DNA of 64,000 bases from Diphasiastrum complanatum (GCA_029204225.1 CM055101.1:62562171-62626170), one strand, 5' to 3'; positions 20,631-32,461 are shown, counted from the stretch's first letter. Program-made: numbers and translations. The notes: generated from the letters alone by a model not told the origin.

Positions 20631-21902
20631 CTAGCAGTGGGAGCTGCTAGGAGCGCTATCAAGAAAGCGCACTCGTCCATCGCGGTAAATGACTCGTCTG
20701 CCAGACTCACGGGCTACCTGAAAGGCCTTACGCCTCTCCTCCACCTGGATATATGTAAGGTCATCGTCCATATAGATAGTGGTACCACGTAAGTTAGCTC
20801 TGTATCGCAAAGCATCTCGACGACCCTCTAGAGAGGTGAAACGGATAATGAGTGTGGCTGCATCTCGAGTGGTCCTCCATGCGGTATCTAGTCCATCTGT
20901 CCTGTGCCTGAGAGTGGTGTCGAGAAAGTGTTTGGCTTCAGCCAAGGCATCCTGTGTATTCGGAATCCCGCGAACTCTAATGTTGTGGGCTTTTTGGTAT
21001 CGAGATTTCTCTTCTGATATGGTGGCTGAGATAACCTAGGAGATAGGCGCGCTTGGTTTGGTGCCCTTTTTCAAAACGGATGCCCAAGAGAGGGCCTCTT
21101 CTTGCTGTTTCTCAATCTTGGTTTCTAGCTCCCTTAGCATATTGGTGGTGGACTCCGAAACTGCAGCTTGCTTGGTTCCGATGGATTGTTCGAGTGATGC
21201 AACTTTAGACTGCAACATATTCTTGTCGTTGAGCAGAGAGGAAACCGTTCCTTTCAGCTGTGAGATTTCTTGCCACAAAATCTGAAAATCTGCCTTGATT
21301 TGGTCAATCTGCCAGAAGGAAAAAAGTTCAGTGGATTTAGAGGGTGTATATGGGATGTTTGCTGTGGGTAGTGGTGCCTTGAGGAGTGAGGAGTTAGCGC
21401 TGATCGGTGTGGGGAGGATGGGCTCAGAGAAAGAGTCGGCATCGAGCGTAGAAGCAGATTGAACTATCGCCGCAGATTCAGGCGCAGGTACAGTTGCAGG
21501 TACATCCGGTACAACAGCTGCAGGTACAGCAGGTACAGCTGCCTTACAGGCAACAGCTGCAGCAAGGTCTGCATCAGCTGCCATCTCAGCAGGGGACGTG
21601 GCAAGGGAGGGCGCCACTTCAGCAGGGGAGGGTGCCAAGTCAGCAGGCAGTGCTGCCTGCGTGGCAGACAGCGCTGCCAAATCAGCGCTTAGGGCTGCGC
21701 TGGCTGCTGGTAAGGCTGCGGGTAGGGCCGCGCTGGCAGGTAGTTTGCTGGCGGGTAGGGCTGCGTTGGCAGCTGGGGCGCTAGCAGCAAGGGTTAGGGC
21801 TAGGGCTAGGGCATCGCTGGCAGTGGTGGGGGGGAGGGGGGGTGATGTGGCAGCAGGGGAGCGGTGGATCCTGTGGGCTGGATGGGCGCGAGGAGGAACC
21901 AT
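20631..21902 (-). pseudogene. LINE ORF1 (coiled coil plus RRM-like), one stop
   Basis: Read from ATG at 21,902, which lies just after the (TC)n stretch, the frame has a proline/alanine-rich N-terminus with many Ala-Ala-Leu-Pro words. A predicted coiled coil follows around 21,300-21,060 (QLKGTVSSLLNDKNMLQ, KVASLEQSIGTKQ, ELETKIEKQQEE). After a single in-frame stop near 21,036 the same frame continues with HNIRVRGIPNTQDAL and an RRM-like segment (LIIRFTSLEGRRDALRYRA, IYMDDDLTYIQVEERRKAF). This is the usual layout of LINE ORF1 RNA-binding proteins. Apart from that stop the frame is open to 20,631. Confidence 0.72.
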
Positions 21903-21905
<3 letters not shown>

Positions 21906-21949
<44 letters not shown>

Positions 21950-22360
21950 GTGTATGTGTGTGTGTGTGTGTGTGCATTTGCCATTGAGACTGTGTGTGTG
22001 AGAAAGAGAAAGAAAATGGTATGTGATATTGTGTGTGTGAGTCTTGAGATTTTGTGTGTGTGTGTGTGTGAGTGATTGTGTGATATTGTGTGTGTGTGTG
22101 TGAGTGAATCAGTGATTGTGTGTGAGTGTGTGTGTGCACTGTGTGTGATATTATGATATTGTGTGTGTGTGTGTGTGTGTGTCTTGAGATGTGTGCATTG
22201 TGCACTGTGTGCATTGTGAGTTTGTGTGAGGCTTGAGCACTGAGATTGTGTGTGTGTGTGCACTGTGTGTCTGTGTGTTTGTGTGTGCACTATGTGTGTG
22301 AGTGATTGTGTGTGTGCACTTGCCACTGTGTGATATTTTGTGTGTGTGACACATTGTGTG
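21906..22360. repeat. (GA)n followed by a GT-rich low-complexity tract
   Basis: About 41 bp of GA (21,906-21,946) is followed by roughly 410 bp of GT/GTGA/GTGCACT-rich sequence. It lies upstream of the LINE ORF1 start, so it is probably the LINE 5' leader that has expanded. The His-Thr-rich open frames through it are artefacts of the repeat. Confidence 0.8.
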
Positions 22361-22565
22361 TGTGTTGAATCTTGATGGGGTTCAATGTGGGGCCTGGGCA
22401 TTGTAATTTGTGAGAGGGGTGTGGGACCTGGGTAGCTACTTAGTTTGAAGTTAGGAGTTAGCGGTTAGGGTTAGAAACTAGACTAGAATTTAGGATTTAG
22501 GGTACCCGGTATACTACATAGATATTAGAGACCTCAGACTCGTCACTCGAGAGTTGAGAGAGAGA

Positions 22566-22607
<42 letters not shown>

Positions 22608-22612
22608 GCACC
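22361..22612. other. hAT 5' leader or LINE border region, no coding
   Basis: This stretch shares the word ATTGTAATTTGT and the 13-mer GACTCGTCACTCG with the hAT introns downstream, so most of it is probably hAT sequence, and the LINE 5' end lies near its left side. It ends with (GA)n at 22,569-22,597 and a run of twelve G directly before the transposase ATG. Confidence 0.5.
22569..22608. repeat. (GA)n then G12 run upstream of the hAT start codon
   Basis: About 28 bp of GA passes directly into twelve consecutive G (22,597-22,608), four bases before the ATG at 22,613. Confidence 0.85.
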
Positions 22613-25600
22613 ATGCCGAGGGATAGGGATCCCTTGTGGGATCACGTCACCATCGCTACGGCCTTGACACATCGGGCACGAAGAGATGGACTTGCAAATA
22701 CTGTCACCAGTCTTACACTGGAGGGCCCACACGCATCAGGGCACATTTGTTACGTTTGAGGGGGTGCGAGATTGCCCCTTGCATGCACGCTCCTGACACG
22801 CTACTCACTCCTCTCGCATCGGAGGAGGTTGGCCCTTCGAGGATGGGGCCCAGATCGAGAGGTAAACATTCAACTCTAAGACTCTTACACTTCAAACATT
22901 GATCAAGTTTTAAGTTTTAACTCAAGTCTCACATGATACATCAAGTCTGAAGTTTCAAGTTTCAAGTTTCAAGTTCAACGATCATTGATCATCTAATTTC
23001 TAAATTGATTATTGTATTGTAATTTGTCTTTTTTGGCAGATCGAGATGCAGTCACGGCGACACGGCCAGTGGCCACCACACCACGCCCCCCAGTTGCCAT
23101 CCGCTCACCCCTCGCTTCCCATGGCTCAGAGGACAGAGCTGCAGATGGGGCAGGGCCTAGTACCCGGCCTGACCCGCCTTCTGGTGCAGGATCCTCGACA
23201 CCACCTCCAGCCATGACCATACCGGCACCACATCATCCACCTGAGAGAGGGAGAGGTAGACGGGGCCGCACTACACAGATGGGGGGCAGGGAGTACTATG
23301 TGTCCAGCTTCACTCCCAGAGCCATGGCAGAGGCAGAGGTTGTCGTTCGACAGTTGTTCTACACCTGCGATCTGCCATTTCATCTGGCTAGGAACCCGAC
23401 ATGGAGGAGGGCGATGAGTGCAGTGAGTGCGATTGGGCAGGTGTGGCTGGGGCCATCTTGTGAGCACCTAAGGACGAAGGGACTTCTTGATGAGCGGTCT
23501 TCTGTTGACCAGAAGCTAGAGCCTCTCAGGAAGGCATGGGCCCAGTACGTACTATCCTTTTAAATTTATACATTGTAATTTGTAAACTTTAAAGACTTTA
23601 TGATGATTGATCTGAGATCATTGATATGGATTATGTAGTATGTACATTGTAATTTGTACATTAAGTTTTCATACATTGTGCCATGTGGTGGCATTGCACA
23701 TGCCACAATGCATACTTATTACTTGTTAATTGCAGCTAGCTATTTATGTTTAATCATGAATCATGATTGTAATTTGTCAATATTCAAATGATCATTTGTC
23801 ATTGAAATTTGCCATGAAATTTGAATTACATCTCGGATCTATCATCTTGTCTTGTCACTTGTAAGTTGTGCAACACTGCAATGTGAGTCGTGAGTCGATA
23901 CGAGGATGGTGTCTTCGTGCATGGGGACGATGTTTCTCATATCCATCGACACTTTTGGGGAGGCAATCACCGGCGACTACATGTTCTCACACATTCGAGC
24001 TGCCATTGAGGAGGTCGGACCACAGCACGTTGTACAGGTACATATATTATACTTATTACAATTTACTATAATGTTAAATGGTAATTTGTAAATGTTAATG
24101 TTGAATGTTCATTGTTCAATGGCAATTGATTAACAATGGATTATGGTTCACTAAGCAGTTGCCACTGAGCACTTGAATTCGGAATTCCAAAGTCATGCAC
24201 ATTGCATTGTATGGTTGTGCAGGTGGTCACAGATAATGCATCAAACTGCGTCTCCATGGGTAGGCTCGTTAATGAGACCTACCCCCACATCTTTTGGACA
24301 CCTTGTGCTGCACACTGCCTGGACTTGTTGGTCGAGGATGTGGCCAAGATTCCATGGATTGCGGAGGTGGTGCGTACTGCACAGTTCTTGGTGAGATTTG
24401 TCACCAAGAAGCCTAGGGTCCTAGCCATGTTCAGGAGACCGTCCACCTTGGATGTCTTGAGACCTGCCCCCACCAGGTATGCAAGTTGCAAGTTGTAACT
24501 CAAATTTGAATGCGCTTCTGTAGACTGTTGGTAAGTATTTGTTGTTTCATGCATGTGCCATATATTGTGTTGTCAGAAGTTAGAAGTTAGAACTTGTCAC
24601 TTGTGCGTTGTGCAGGTTTGCATTTATATTCCTGGTCCTGGAACGACTGCTGAAAGTTCATCAGGGCTTGAGGCAAATGGTTGTTGTCGTTGACTGGGCG
24701 CAATGGGGGCCATCACAAGAGCCCAAGAGTAAGAGATTCGAGCGGACCGTTATGTATTCACCATTTTGGGATGAGGCTCGATCCATTGTGGTGGGCCTAC
24801 AGCCCATCTACATTGTCCTGCACCTTACAGATCGAGAGAGATGCACATTGGGCCTCTTGTACGAGTTCATGGACAGGCTGGGCGAGCAATTGAGCCTTTG
24901 CACGACGGAGCTCAAGGATGGCTGGAATGCCTATATCTCCCGAGTTTATCCTGATGTACGCGAGCAGGGTAACCTGCTGGATGAGCTTCAGATTTTCAGG
25001 CAGGAGACCTTGGAGTTCGCACTTTTGAGAGAGGGTAATAAACTAACCATGGTCCATTACAGTTTAAACTTGTTACTTCACATTTTACTGCACAATTAGT
25101 CAATCATGTTGGAACTTGGTTGCAACTTGCTAGTAATAAGTACTAACTGCCCCTTGAACTGTGATTCAGGCCAGCTACGTCTTGTGTCATGGTGGTCGAA
25201 GTTTGGGGTTGATGTCCCCAAATTGCGTCGCCTTGCCATCAGGATTCTCTCACAGGATTGCACTGCAGTCGCTTGTGAGAGAAACTGGAGTGTCCATTCC
25301 ATGATTCACACGAAGAAGAGGAATCAACTCGCATCTGCACAGTTGGAGAGGTTGGTGTACGTACACGCCAACCTGAGACTTTTGGGTAGACTCCAGACCA
25401 CCGCAGAGCCTATCCAGGTAACTTGTAAGCCATAAATTGTAATTTCTAAATTCTAACATGTGATCCGTCATCCCAGGACCCAGTTAGTAGATACTAAATA
25501 GATCATACTACATAGTAGATACTAGACTGTAGCTAAATTTTAACTTTTGTTGGGACTCGTCACTCGGCCCTCCAAATTGTGTCCTGATTTCAATGTGCAT

Positions 25601-26209
25601 TGTGACATGTGCGTAGGTTAATCCCGATCTAATCGATGTGGCAAAGGTTCCAGAGTTGCCACCAAGAGACCAGTCAGAGGAGGACGTGTACGCATTCCTC
25701 CATGAGGAGGCCATGCAGAGTGCAGGTGAGAAATTAGGATTGTCTAAGGTCTTGAATTAAATTTTCGAAGTTCGAAATAATTATCGTAATTCACTAATTT
25801 GCAGGCAATAACACATTTGTCCCTCCTTTGTGTGCACTGTGCAGGACCTGTCACTCGAGCAGAGCGTAGGAGGAGGCCAGGAGAGGGTAGCAGCTCCCGT
25901 GCTCACAGCCTTGACGACGAGGACGAGTCTGAATCTGAGTCTGAGTCTGAGGCATCGTCAGGGTTAGAGTCCTCAGAGGAGGAGGAGTATGAGGATGAGG
26001 AATCCGAGGAGGGCGGGGATGAGGATGAGGGGCATCATACCTCTGCCTCTGATGAGAATTTTGCAGCTGAGCCTGCCACTGAGAGGCCACGGCAGGCTCC
26101 ACAGCACCAGCGAGTGGGAGGAGACTCAGGCGTAGGAGAGCTTAGAGTGCTCACTGCTCAGTGCCAATTGTACATTAGATCATTGCAGTCTATAGATGTC
26201 ACTAGATGA
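22613..26209 (+). pseudogene. hAT transposase gene with BED finger, 8 exons
   Basis: Proposed exons are 22,613-22,861, 23,040-23,544, ~23,876-24,037, 24,223-24,476, 24,616-25,034, 25,170-25,417, 25,617-25,725 and 25,845-26,209, with GT..AG borders at all but the start of exon 3. Exon 1 begins MPRDRDPLWDHVT and has the BED finger KRWTCKYCHQSY..RIRAHLL. Exon 2 has the DUF659-type FYTCDLPFHLARNP. Exons 3-4 carry GTMFLISIDTF and VVTDNASNCVSMGRL with the core Asp, then PHIFWTPCAAHCLDLL. Exon 6 holds the dimerisation domain (LRLVSWWSKFG, ILSQDCTAVACERNWS, HTKKRNQL). Exon 8 is a strongly acidic tail. A frame change in exon 1 between WDHVT and KRWTC, and an eroded start of exon 3, make it likely defective. 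When intact it would cut and paste the element. Confidence 0.8.
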
Positions 26210-27172
26210 GCATTGACTCTTGAGCTGTTTACAGTGTACACATCATATCATCAGACACATCACGCATTACATTGGTGACCAAACTCATGAGGCACCTGGC
26301 ATATGTATTTACAATTATGTTATGATTCATGAATTATGATATATTATGGATTCTAGTTTGAAGTTTCTGATTCCTGAAGTTAAGTTTTAACTGTAGTATG
26401 TACTATGTAGTCTATTAGTCGATTATCTAATTAGTAATTACTAATGGTTAAAGGTTTAAACTTTAAACTTTAAGCTTTAATGTTTTACAATTTTGATTTT
26501 GGTATTTAATGTATTATGTTAGAAGTTAGAACTTAGTAGTTAGTAGTTACATATGTCATATAGAATGTTCAATGTTCAAACTTCAATGTTGAATGATGAA
26601 TGATGATGACAAATGTCAAATAAATCTAAGTTTCCAAACTAAATTTTTTTGGCTTTAGCCTTTCTCAAACATTGTCATAACCTTCTTGTTTATTCTTTTC
26701 TTTGATCTCGACATTGCAATTTGCAAATAAGTTTGAACAAGTTTCAACTTTGAAACAAAATTGCAATTTACAATCTACAGTCCTAGTACAGTGTACTTAC
26801 GTAGTACGGTCCCGGGTCTAGACTCTAGACTCTACCTAGCTACTAGCTAGTAGCTGGCAGCTGCAGCCTGCCATTATCCTTATCAGTGTATCAGACTAGT
26901 CAGTGGTCACTAGTTAGTAGTTAGAACTTAGTAGTCACTAATAACTATTATCAAGATTCAGCTCTAGCCTCTGAGCTCAAATTTCAGTTATACTCCAGGC
27001 TCCTAATTTCTAAACCCTGAGTTCCAACTTCCAAGTGTCCGCTATCAAGTAAGTTGTAAAAAGTTCCAACTTCCAACTCCACACTTGTCACTCACAATCG
27101 AAAGTCCTGAGTCTCCTTAGCAAGCAGTGAGCACTTAGCAGATCCTTGTACCTGGGGGCCAGGATATGGTTA
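26210..27172. other. hAT 3' region, no coding
   Basis: AT-rich sequence full of short recurrent words (ttagaacttag, tagttagtag, aagttttaa) with no recognisable exon. It belongs to the hAT element between the transposase stop and the gypsy insertion site, and continues at 32,825 beyond the gypsy. Confidence 0.55.
27168..27172 (+). repeat. Target-site duplication of the gypsy element, left copy (ggtta)
   Basis: The bases ggtta precede the 5' LTR and recur at 32,820-32,824 after the 3' LTR. Confidence 0.85.
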
Positions 27173-27531
27173 TGTTATGAGCACGTGAGCAGTGTCGAAC
27201 CCTAGAGAACAAAGGAGGTCAGATACCACAGTCAGGGTCGTGTCCAGTGTACACGACCAACAGGGCAAGACAGTGTGAGTAGTGTGCCCCAACACAGTCC
27301 ATAGAGATGGCGGGCCTAACATAGCCTAGGGACCCTGTCAGCAGGATAGGGCCCCACGTTGGGTCCCGACGTGCAGTCGGCTACGACATAGCCACGTGGC
27401 CGACACTTGGCAGTATGCATGCTACCAGGCCTCACACTGGGCTAGAAGGGGCTTGCTCCATATCCAGGGAGTAGGCAAGGCTGGGTGGTTCAGTTAGTGT
27501 TTGCCCTGCTGTGGTGTTGGGATCTCTTACA
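27173..27531 (+). repeat. Gypsy 5' LTR (359 bp)
   Basis: It runs from TGTTATGAGCACGTG to GATCTCTTACA. It is about 93% identical to the 3' LTR by hand count, and the changes are dominated by transitions, as expected for methylated DNA. Confidence 0.9.
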
Positions 27532-27532
27532 C

Positions 27533-27544
27533 TGGTATCAGAGC
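27533..27544 (+). other. Gypsy primer binding site
   Basis: TGGTATCAGAGC starts one base after the LTR end and indicates initiator tRNA-Met priming. Confidence 0.88.
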
Positions 27545-28317
27545 CATCTCCTTCTTTGGGAGCTTAGGAGCAGCAGTAGAGAAAGCTATTAGAAGATAGG
27601 AAAGAATTCTCAGATTCTCAGAAAAGAATAGAGGAGAGAAGTCGTTGTAGGAACAACTCTCTACTCATTCAAATTTGCTGGAATTTTCAAATCAGGGTTG
27701 AGCTTCGATTTTGGAGTGGAATTCCCGGATTTTGGAGAGTTTTCAAGTCAGGAAGTTTGAAGCAGACCCAGCGCTGTCAGAGCAGCCTCCTTCCTTGATC
27801 TTTGAGTGGAAATTAGGGACAAATTAAGCAAGATTTGGAGCAGATTTCTACTGCAGGTCCAGTGCTGGACAGAGGGGAGGAAATTTGAAGATTCACCCCT
27901 GATCTCTGATCTTTCTCGATTTTCAGAAGTTTTGGCATCAGATTTTGTTGCTACAGACCAGCGACCAGGGTAAAGGAAAAAAATCCAAAGTTTGGGATCT
28001 TTTTAGGCTTCAAATCAGGGAAATTTGGATCAGTCAGGGTGCTGTCCCATCAGCGAGGGCAGGGAACCATCCAAATCAGATTTATTTGTGTTTTCTGGAG
28101 CCTTCCAACCTGGTTTTTGGATCAGAAATCTCAGGAATAGACAATCTAAGAAGACGGATTGCACAGCTGTGGAAGAACTGAGGGGGTTTCTTGCTTTTCT
28201 CTCTGGAAGTACAGTCTTAAGAAAGAGCTAAGTACTCTACTTTCGTTTTTCCAGTTTAGTCAATCTCTTTTCTTATTTTCAAACAGAAGTTAAGGTACCT
28301 CTCTTTCAGTTCTGAAA
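27545..28317 (+). other. Gypsy untranslated leader
   Basis: This is 773 bp between primer site and first gag-like ATG, without a recognisable domain. Several short open frames here are not called. Confidence 0.65.
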
Positions 28318-31300
28318 ATGACCACTCCTCAGGGACCTGATCAACCCCCGGAGAGAGGCATCGACGAACTTGAAACAGAAGCCTTGGCTTTCAGTAAGGG
28401 GAAAGAACCCACGGAAATGGAAGAACAGGAGCAATTCACCAAAGAACTCGACGATGAGAAACTCGCCTACTACCCTAGAGCAAGCTCTCAGATATGCTCA
28501 AATCTATGATGATTCAGTGGGTAGGAAGAGGGCGAGACAGCAGCCCCTTTTTAAGCAACCTTCTCAAAAAGACTCTCAATTTAAAAAGAAATTTTTAAAA
28601 CGAAAGAAAGAAGATAAAGTAAAAAGTGAAGCTCCTCAGAAACGCACATTGCTCATACAGCCCTTAAAACCAAAAGATTTTGATAAAGCCAAACAAGAAC
28701 GTTTGTGCTTTGTGTGCATGGGCAAGGGAGACACAGTCAGATAGTGTCCCAAGGGGCCTTTCACAAAAAAGATAAGAAAGAAAAAAACAAGTTCATCTTG
28801 TTCAAACCGTAAGTTTCCCCAGTGACTCGGCAGCTTTCGAGATTAAAGTGTATCATGAAGACCATGAACACTGTTGCTAGCTGACCTCTGCAATGCTAGC
28901 GAGACCCTTCAGCTTTGGGCCGCATGACCTAGTACGTATACATGGGAAAGTTGGTGACCAGTCAGTCAGAGTTATGGTTGATGATGGGGCGACCCATAAT
29001 TTCATTAACTACACCCTAGTTAAAAAACTCAGACTTCCAGAAGTACCTAGTCAGCATAGGTACATAGTTTCATTAGCTAAGGGTGAAGATAAGAAAATGT
29101 GAAAAACTATGGTAAGTAATCTAAATCTTGGTATTCAGGGGTACCAAGATGAAATAAACTTTCAAATAATGCACCTGGATCGCACAGACATTGTTCTCAG
29201 GGGAGACTAGCTCTACAGCTTAGGACCTTCCCTCCACAAAAATTATCAGGAGAACACCCTCAGCTTTCAGCATAAAGGCCGAGAGATCCAGTTGCATGGG
29301 GAGCATGATGTTCCCAACAGCCCTATGGTCTGCACTTCAGAGCTCTGTCAGCTAATCGGAGACGACTACCATCAGGTATTCTTATGTGACTTTCAATTTA
29401 TTCCAGGAGTTTCTATTTCTGGTTCTCTACAGCAGAAAATCAGTAAATTAGAAACTTTGTTGTCTAAATTTCGAGATGTTTTTCTTGAAGATTTGCCACA
29501 TGGTTTACCACCTAGCAGAGAGGTAGATCATCTAATAAACCTAGTACCAAGTACAGCACTTGTTTCTAAACCTCCGTATCGGGTCAGCCGAACAGAGGAT
29601 GAAAAAATAACTAGGCAGTTAACTTGGGAAAGGCCAAATTCAGACCAGTAGTTCACCATGGGCCTCACCAGTCCTTTTGGTGAAAAAGAAAGAGGGGTCT
29701 ATGTGTCTTTGCGTAGATTACAGAGCCCTGAATAAAGTCACAATTAAGAATAAGTATCCTATGCCTCGCGCAGACGAGTTGTTTGAGCAACTCGACGGGG
29801 CTAAGTTGTTCAATAAAATTGACCTTAGATCGGGATATCATCAAGTCCGTATAAAGGGAAGACGTCCCGAAAACAGCTTTTAGGACTCGTCATGGTCATT
29901 ATGAGTTTAACGTGATGCCATTTGGGTTCACAAATGCTCCAACTACCTTTATGACCTTGATGAACAGTGTCCTCGGACCATACTTGGGTAAGTTTGTAGT
30001 CGTATTTTTAAATGACATCCTCGTCTACAGCAAAACGAGGAAGGAGCATCTTAAACACCTCAGAAAGGTGTTTCGACTGCTTAGAAAGCATAAGCTTTAT
30101 GCTAAAGAATCCAAGTATGAATTCTTCATTGAAAAAGTAGCTTATTTGGGTCACATTATCTCGGCAAATGGGATTAAGATGGACCCCAGTAAGGTTAAAG
30201 CCATACTCAGTTGGCTGAGACCTTAGAATATTTTAAAGCTTCAGATCTTTCTTGGTTTGGCGTGATATTACAGACGATTTGTCAAGGAATATGCTCAGAT
30301 AGCAGTTCCCATGACAAATCTTCTTAAGGGGAAGGGAAAGGAGTTCATGTGGGAATCCGCACAGCAGGAGAGCTTTGATGCTCTCAAAACAGCCTTAGTT
30401 ACAGCACCAGTTTTAAAAGTCGTCGACCCCAATCAGCCATTTGTGGTCGAAACAAATGCTAGCGACTTTGCAGTTGGTGTTGTATTAACTCAGAGTGGAC
30501 GACCAGTTGCGTTCGAGAGTAACAAACTCGAGCCAGCTCAGACTCGGTACAGTGCCTATGAAAAGGAACTCTTTTCTATAGTTCATGCCCTTAAGACTTG
30601 GAGGCATTATTTGTATGGTGCCAACTTTGAGGTCCTGACAGACCATGAAAGTTTCAGATACCTTTGCAATCAACCCGAGCTTAGAGGTCGGAAAGCTCGT
30701 TGGGCATAGTTGATGCAAAAGTTTGATATGTCTATCAGATATAGACGGGGGAAATTCAATACAATAGCAGATGCCCTTAGTAGCATGCCTATGATAAACG
30801 AGCTGAGTTTTACTCAGATTCGTAATGAGTTACTCGAGTCCTTGAGAGGGAAGTGCCAGCATGATGCATTCTTCTCTACTATCTGGAACTCAGTCCAGAG
30901 CAGACAGTTACAGACTCCAGAACTAGTTCCCAGGGCTGGTGCCAATTCATCCAAGAATACGGCAGCTTCTGTTGAGGATGATGATGAGTCCAAGTATACG
31001 TTAGATGACGTTGAGGATTCTGAGCCTGTATTACCCAAGCAAACCCCAATGGTTGAGGGTCAGTTGACTCAAGGATTCAAATGGAAACAGTATTCCATTC
31101 AGGATGAGTACTTGCTCTATAGAGATAGAGTATGTCCCCGATTCAGAGGATTATAGGCAGCAGGTCCTATATGAGTGCATGACAATCCTAGTGCGGGGAT
31201 TCAGAAGACCTATGAGCTTCTTCATAGGCAAGTTTTCTGGCCCAGTATGAAAAGCCAGAAATGTCAAGTAAATAGAGCAGAGCGTTTAAAGGCGGGAGGG

Positions 31301-32450
31301 TTGTTACAGCCCTTAGATATACCAGCAAGTAAACGGGAGAGTATCTCCATGGATTTTATAGTAGGCCTGCCTAAAACCCAAAAGGGTATACCAGCTGGTA
31401 AATGGGAGAGTATCTCCATGGATTTTATAGTAGGCCTGCCTAAAACCCAAAAGGGCAATGACACTATATGGGTCACAGTTGACCGTCTGACCAAAATGGC
31501 TCACTTTATTCTGACCAAAACAACCGTTAGACCTCTTAAGTTAGCAAGGTTGTTTGTAGATGGGCTATTTAAATTGTACGGTCTACCTTCCGGCATAGTC
31601 AGCGACCAGGAGGGCAGTATTCCATCATCTCCATACTAAACTTAATATGAGTACCACCGATCATCCACAGACGAACAGTCAAACAGAGAGGGTAAATCAG
31701 GTGCTGGAGGATATGCTTCACGCATACGTCAGCAAGAAGCAGACTAATTGGGAGGAGTATCTCTCAATATTAGAGTTTGCTTACAACAATACCAAACATT
31801 CAGCTACGGGATACAGCCCATTTATACTGATGTATGGTTTTCAGCCACGCTCACCCACAGTTGTAGGGTTTACACAAGAAAAAGTTGAAGCAGCCAGAAA
31901 CTTTTTAGAGGACCTAAACCGGATGATAGAACATGCTAAGCATAGCATCAGGAAGTCCCAGGATCGAGCCAGGCATTATGCAGATCCACGCAAACGGGAT
32001 GTGTAGTTCTCCGCTAGTGAGAAAGTCTACTTGAGAGTCTCAGTTGACTCTAAAACCCTCAAATCAGGAGTGTGTGCTAAGTTGTCTCCCAAGAATTGTG
32101 GTCCCTTTCCCATTAGTAGGAGACTAGGCGAGGTCACCTACGAACTAGAACTCCCACACAGTAGTAAGGTTTTTCCAGTCTTTCATGTAAGTCAGTTACG
32201 AAAAGCCTTAGCCAGATCAGAAAATCTGGTAAGGGACAGTGTTCTAGTTCTCCCATTGGATTCTCAGCAACCTCCACACGAGCCAGAGGAGATTCTTGAT
32301 AGTAGAGAGAAGCAGACTCGTCATACTCTATACCGAAAATATTTGGTCAAGTGGAATGATCAGCCTGTTGAGAATGCCACTTGGGAAAGAGGCAACGTCC
32401 TTCGCAAGATTTTTCCAGACTTTGTCTTAGAGGACCAAGACGGTTCTTAA
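28318..32450 (+). pseudogene. Gypsy gag-pol polyprotein with chromodomain, broken
   Basis: Gag remains at about 28,318-28,870 are short for the family and end in a damaged knuckle (CFVCMGKGDTVR, then a stop before CPKG). Protease is at 28,893-29,102 with VDDGATHNF, where DSG or DTG is usual. RT at 29,292-30,226 has [27 protein letters not shown] and FLNDILVYS, in which the first Asp of the catalytic pair is Asn. RNase H is at 30,311-30,709 (VETNASDFAVG, TDHESFRYL). Integrase at 31,175-32,006 has the HH..CC region, SMDFIVGLPKTQKG duplicated, and HPQTNSQTERVNQVLE. The chromodomain at about 32,280-32,440 has LYRKYLVKWNDQPVENATWE, which in chromoviruses guides integration to marked chromatin. At least seven stops or shifts interrupt the frame. 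Confidence 0.9.
31319..31456 (+). repeat. 69-bp tandem duplication inside the gypsy integrase
   Basis: Units 31,319-31,387 and 31,388-31,456 are nearly identical and in frame, so 23 residues including ISMDFIVGLPKTQKG occur twice. The duplicated part covers the first catalytic Asp region of the integrase core. Confidence 0.88.
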
Positions 32451-32461
32451 GGAGGAGGGAG
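32449..32461 (+). other. Gypsy polypurine tract
   Basis: AAGGAGGAGGGAG directly precedes the 3' LTR, right after the chromodomain stop codon. Confidence 0.85.

Larger units (their letters stand above)
3498..22360 (-). mobile_element. LINE (non-LTR retrotransposon), split by copia A
   Basis: On the minus strand the order is 5' GT-rich leader, ORF1 (21,902 to 20,631), ORF2 endonuclease (about 20,600 to 19,881), then the copia nest, and ORF2 continuing at 5,981 through reverse transcriptase to the C-terminal zinc knuckle near 4,115, a 3' UTR and a (TC)n tail. The two halves meet inside the endonuclease domain with almost no missing residues, which shows they are one copy interrupted at this point. 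Frameshifts and stops make ORF2 non-functional. The 5' boundary lies between about 22,360 and 22,560 and is not resolved. A target-site duplication was not established. Confidence 0.8.

Noticed and set aside
22553-22565. GTTGAGAGAGAGA at 22,553 and at 3,495 as the LINE target-site duplication
   Set aside because: The match is mostly microsatellite. Sequence left of 22,553 shares words with hAT introns, so the LINE border probably lies further left.
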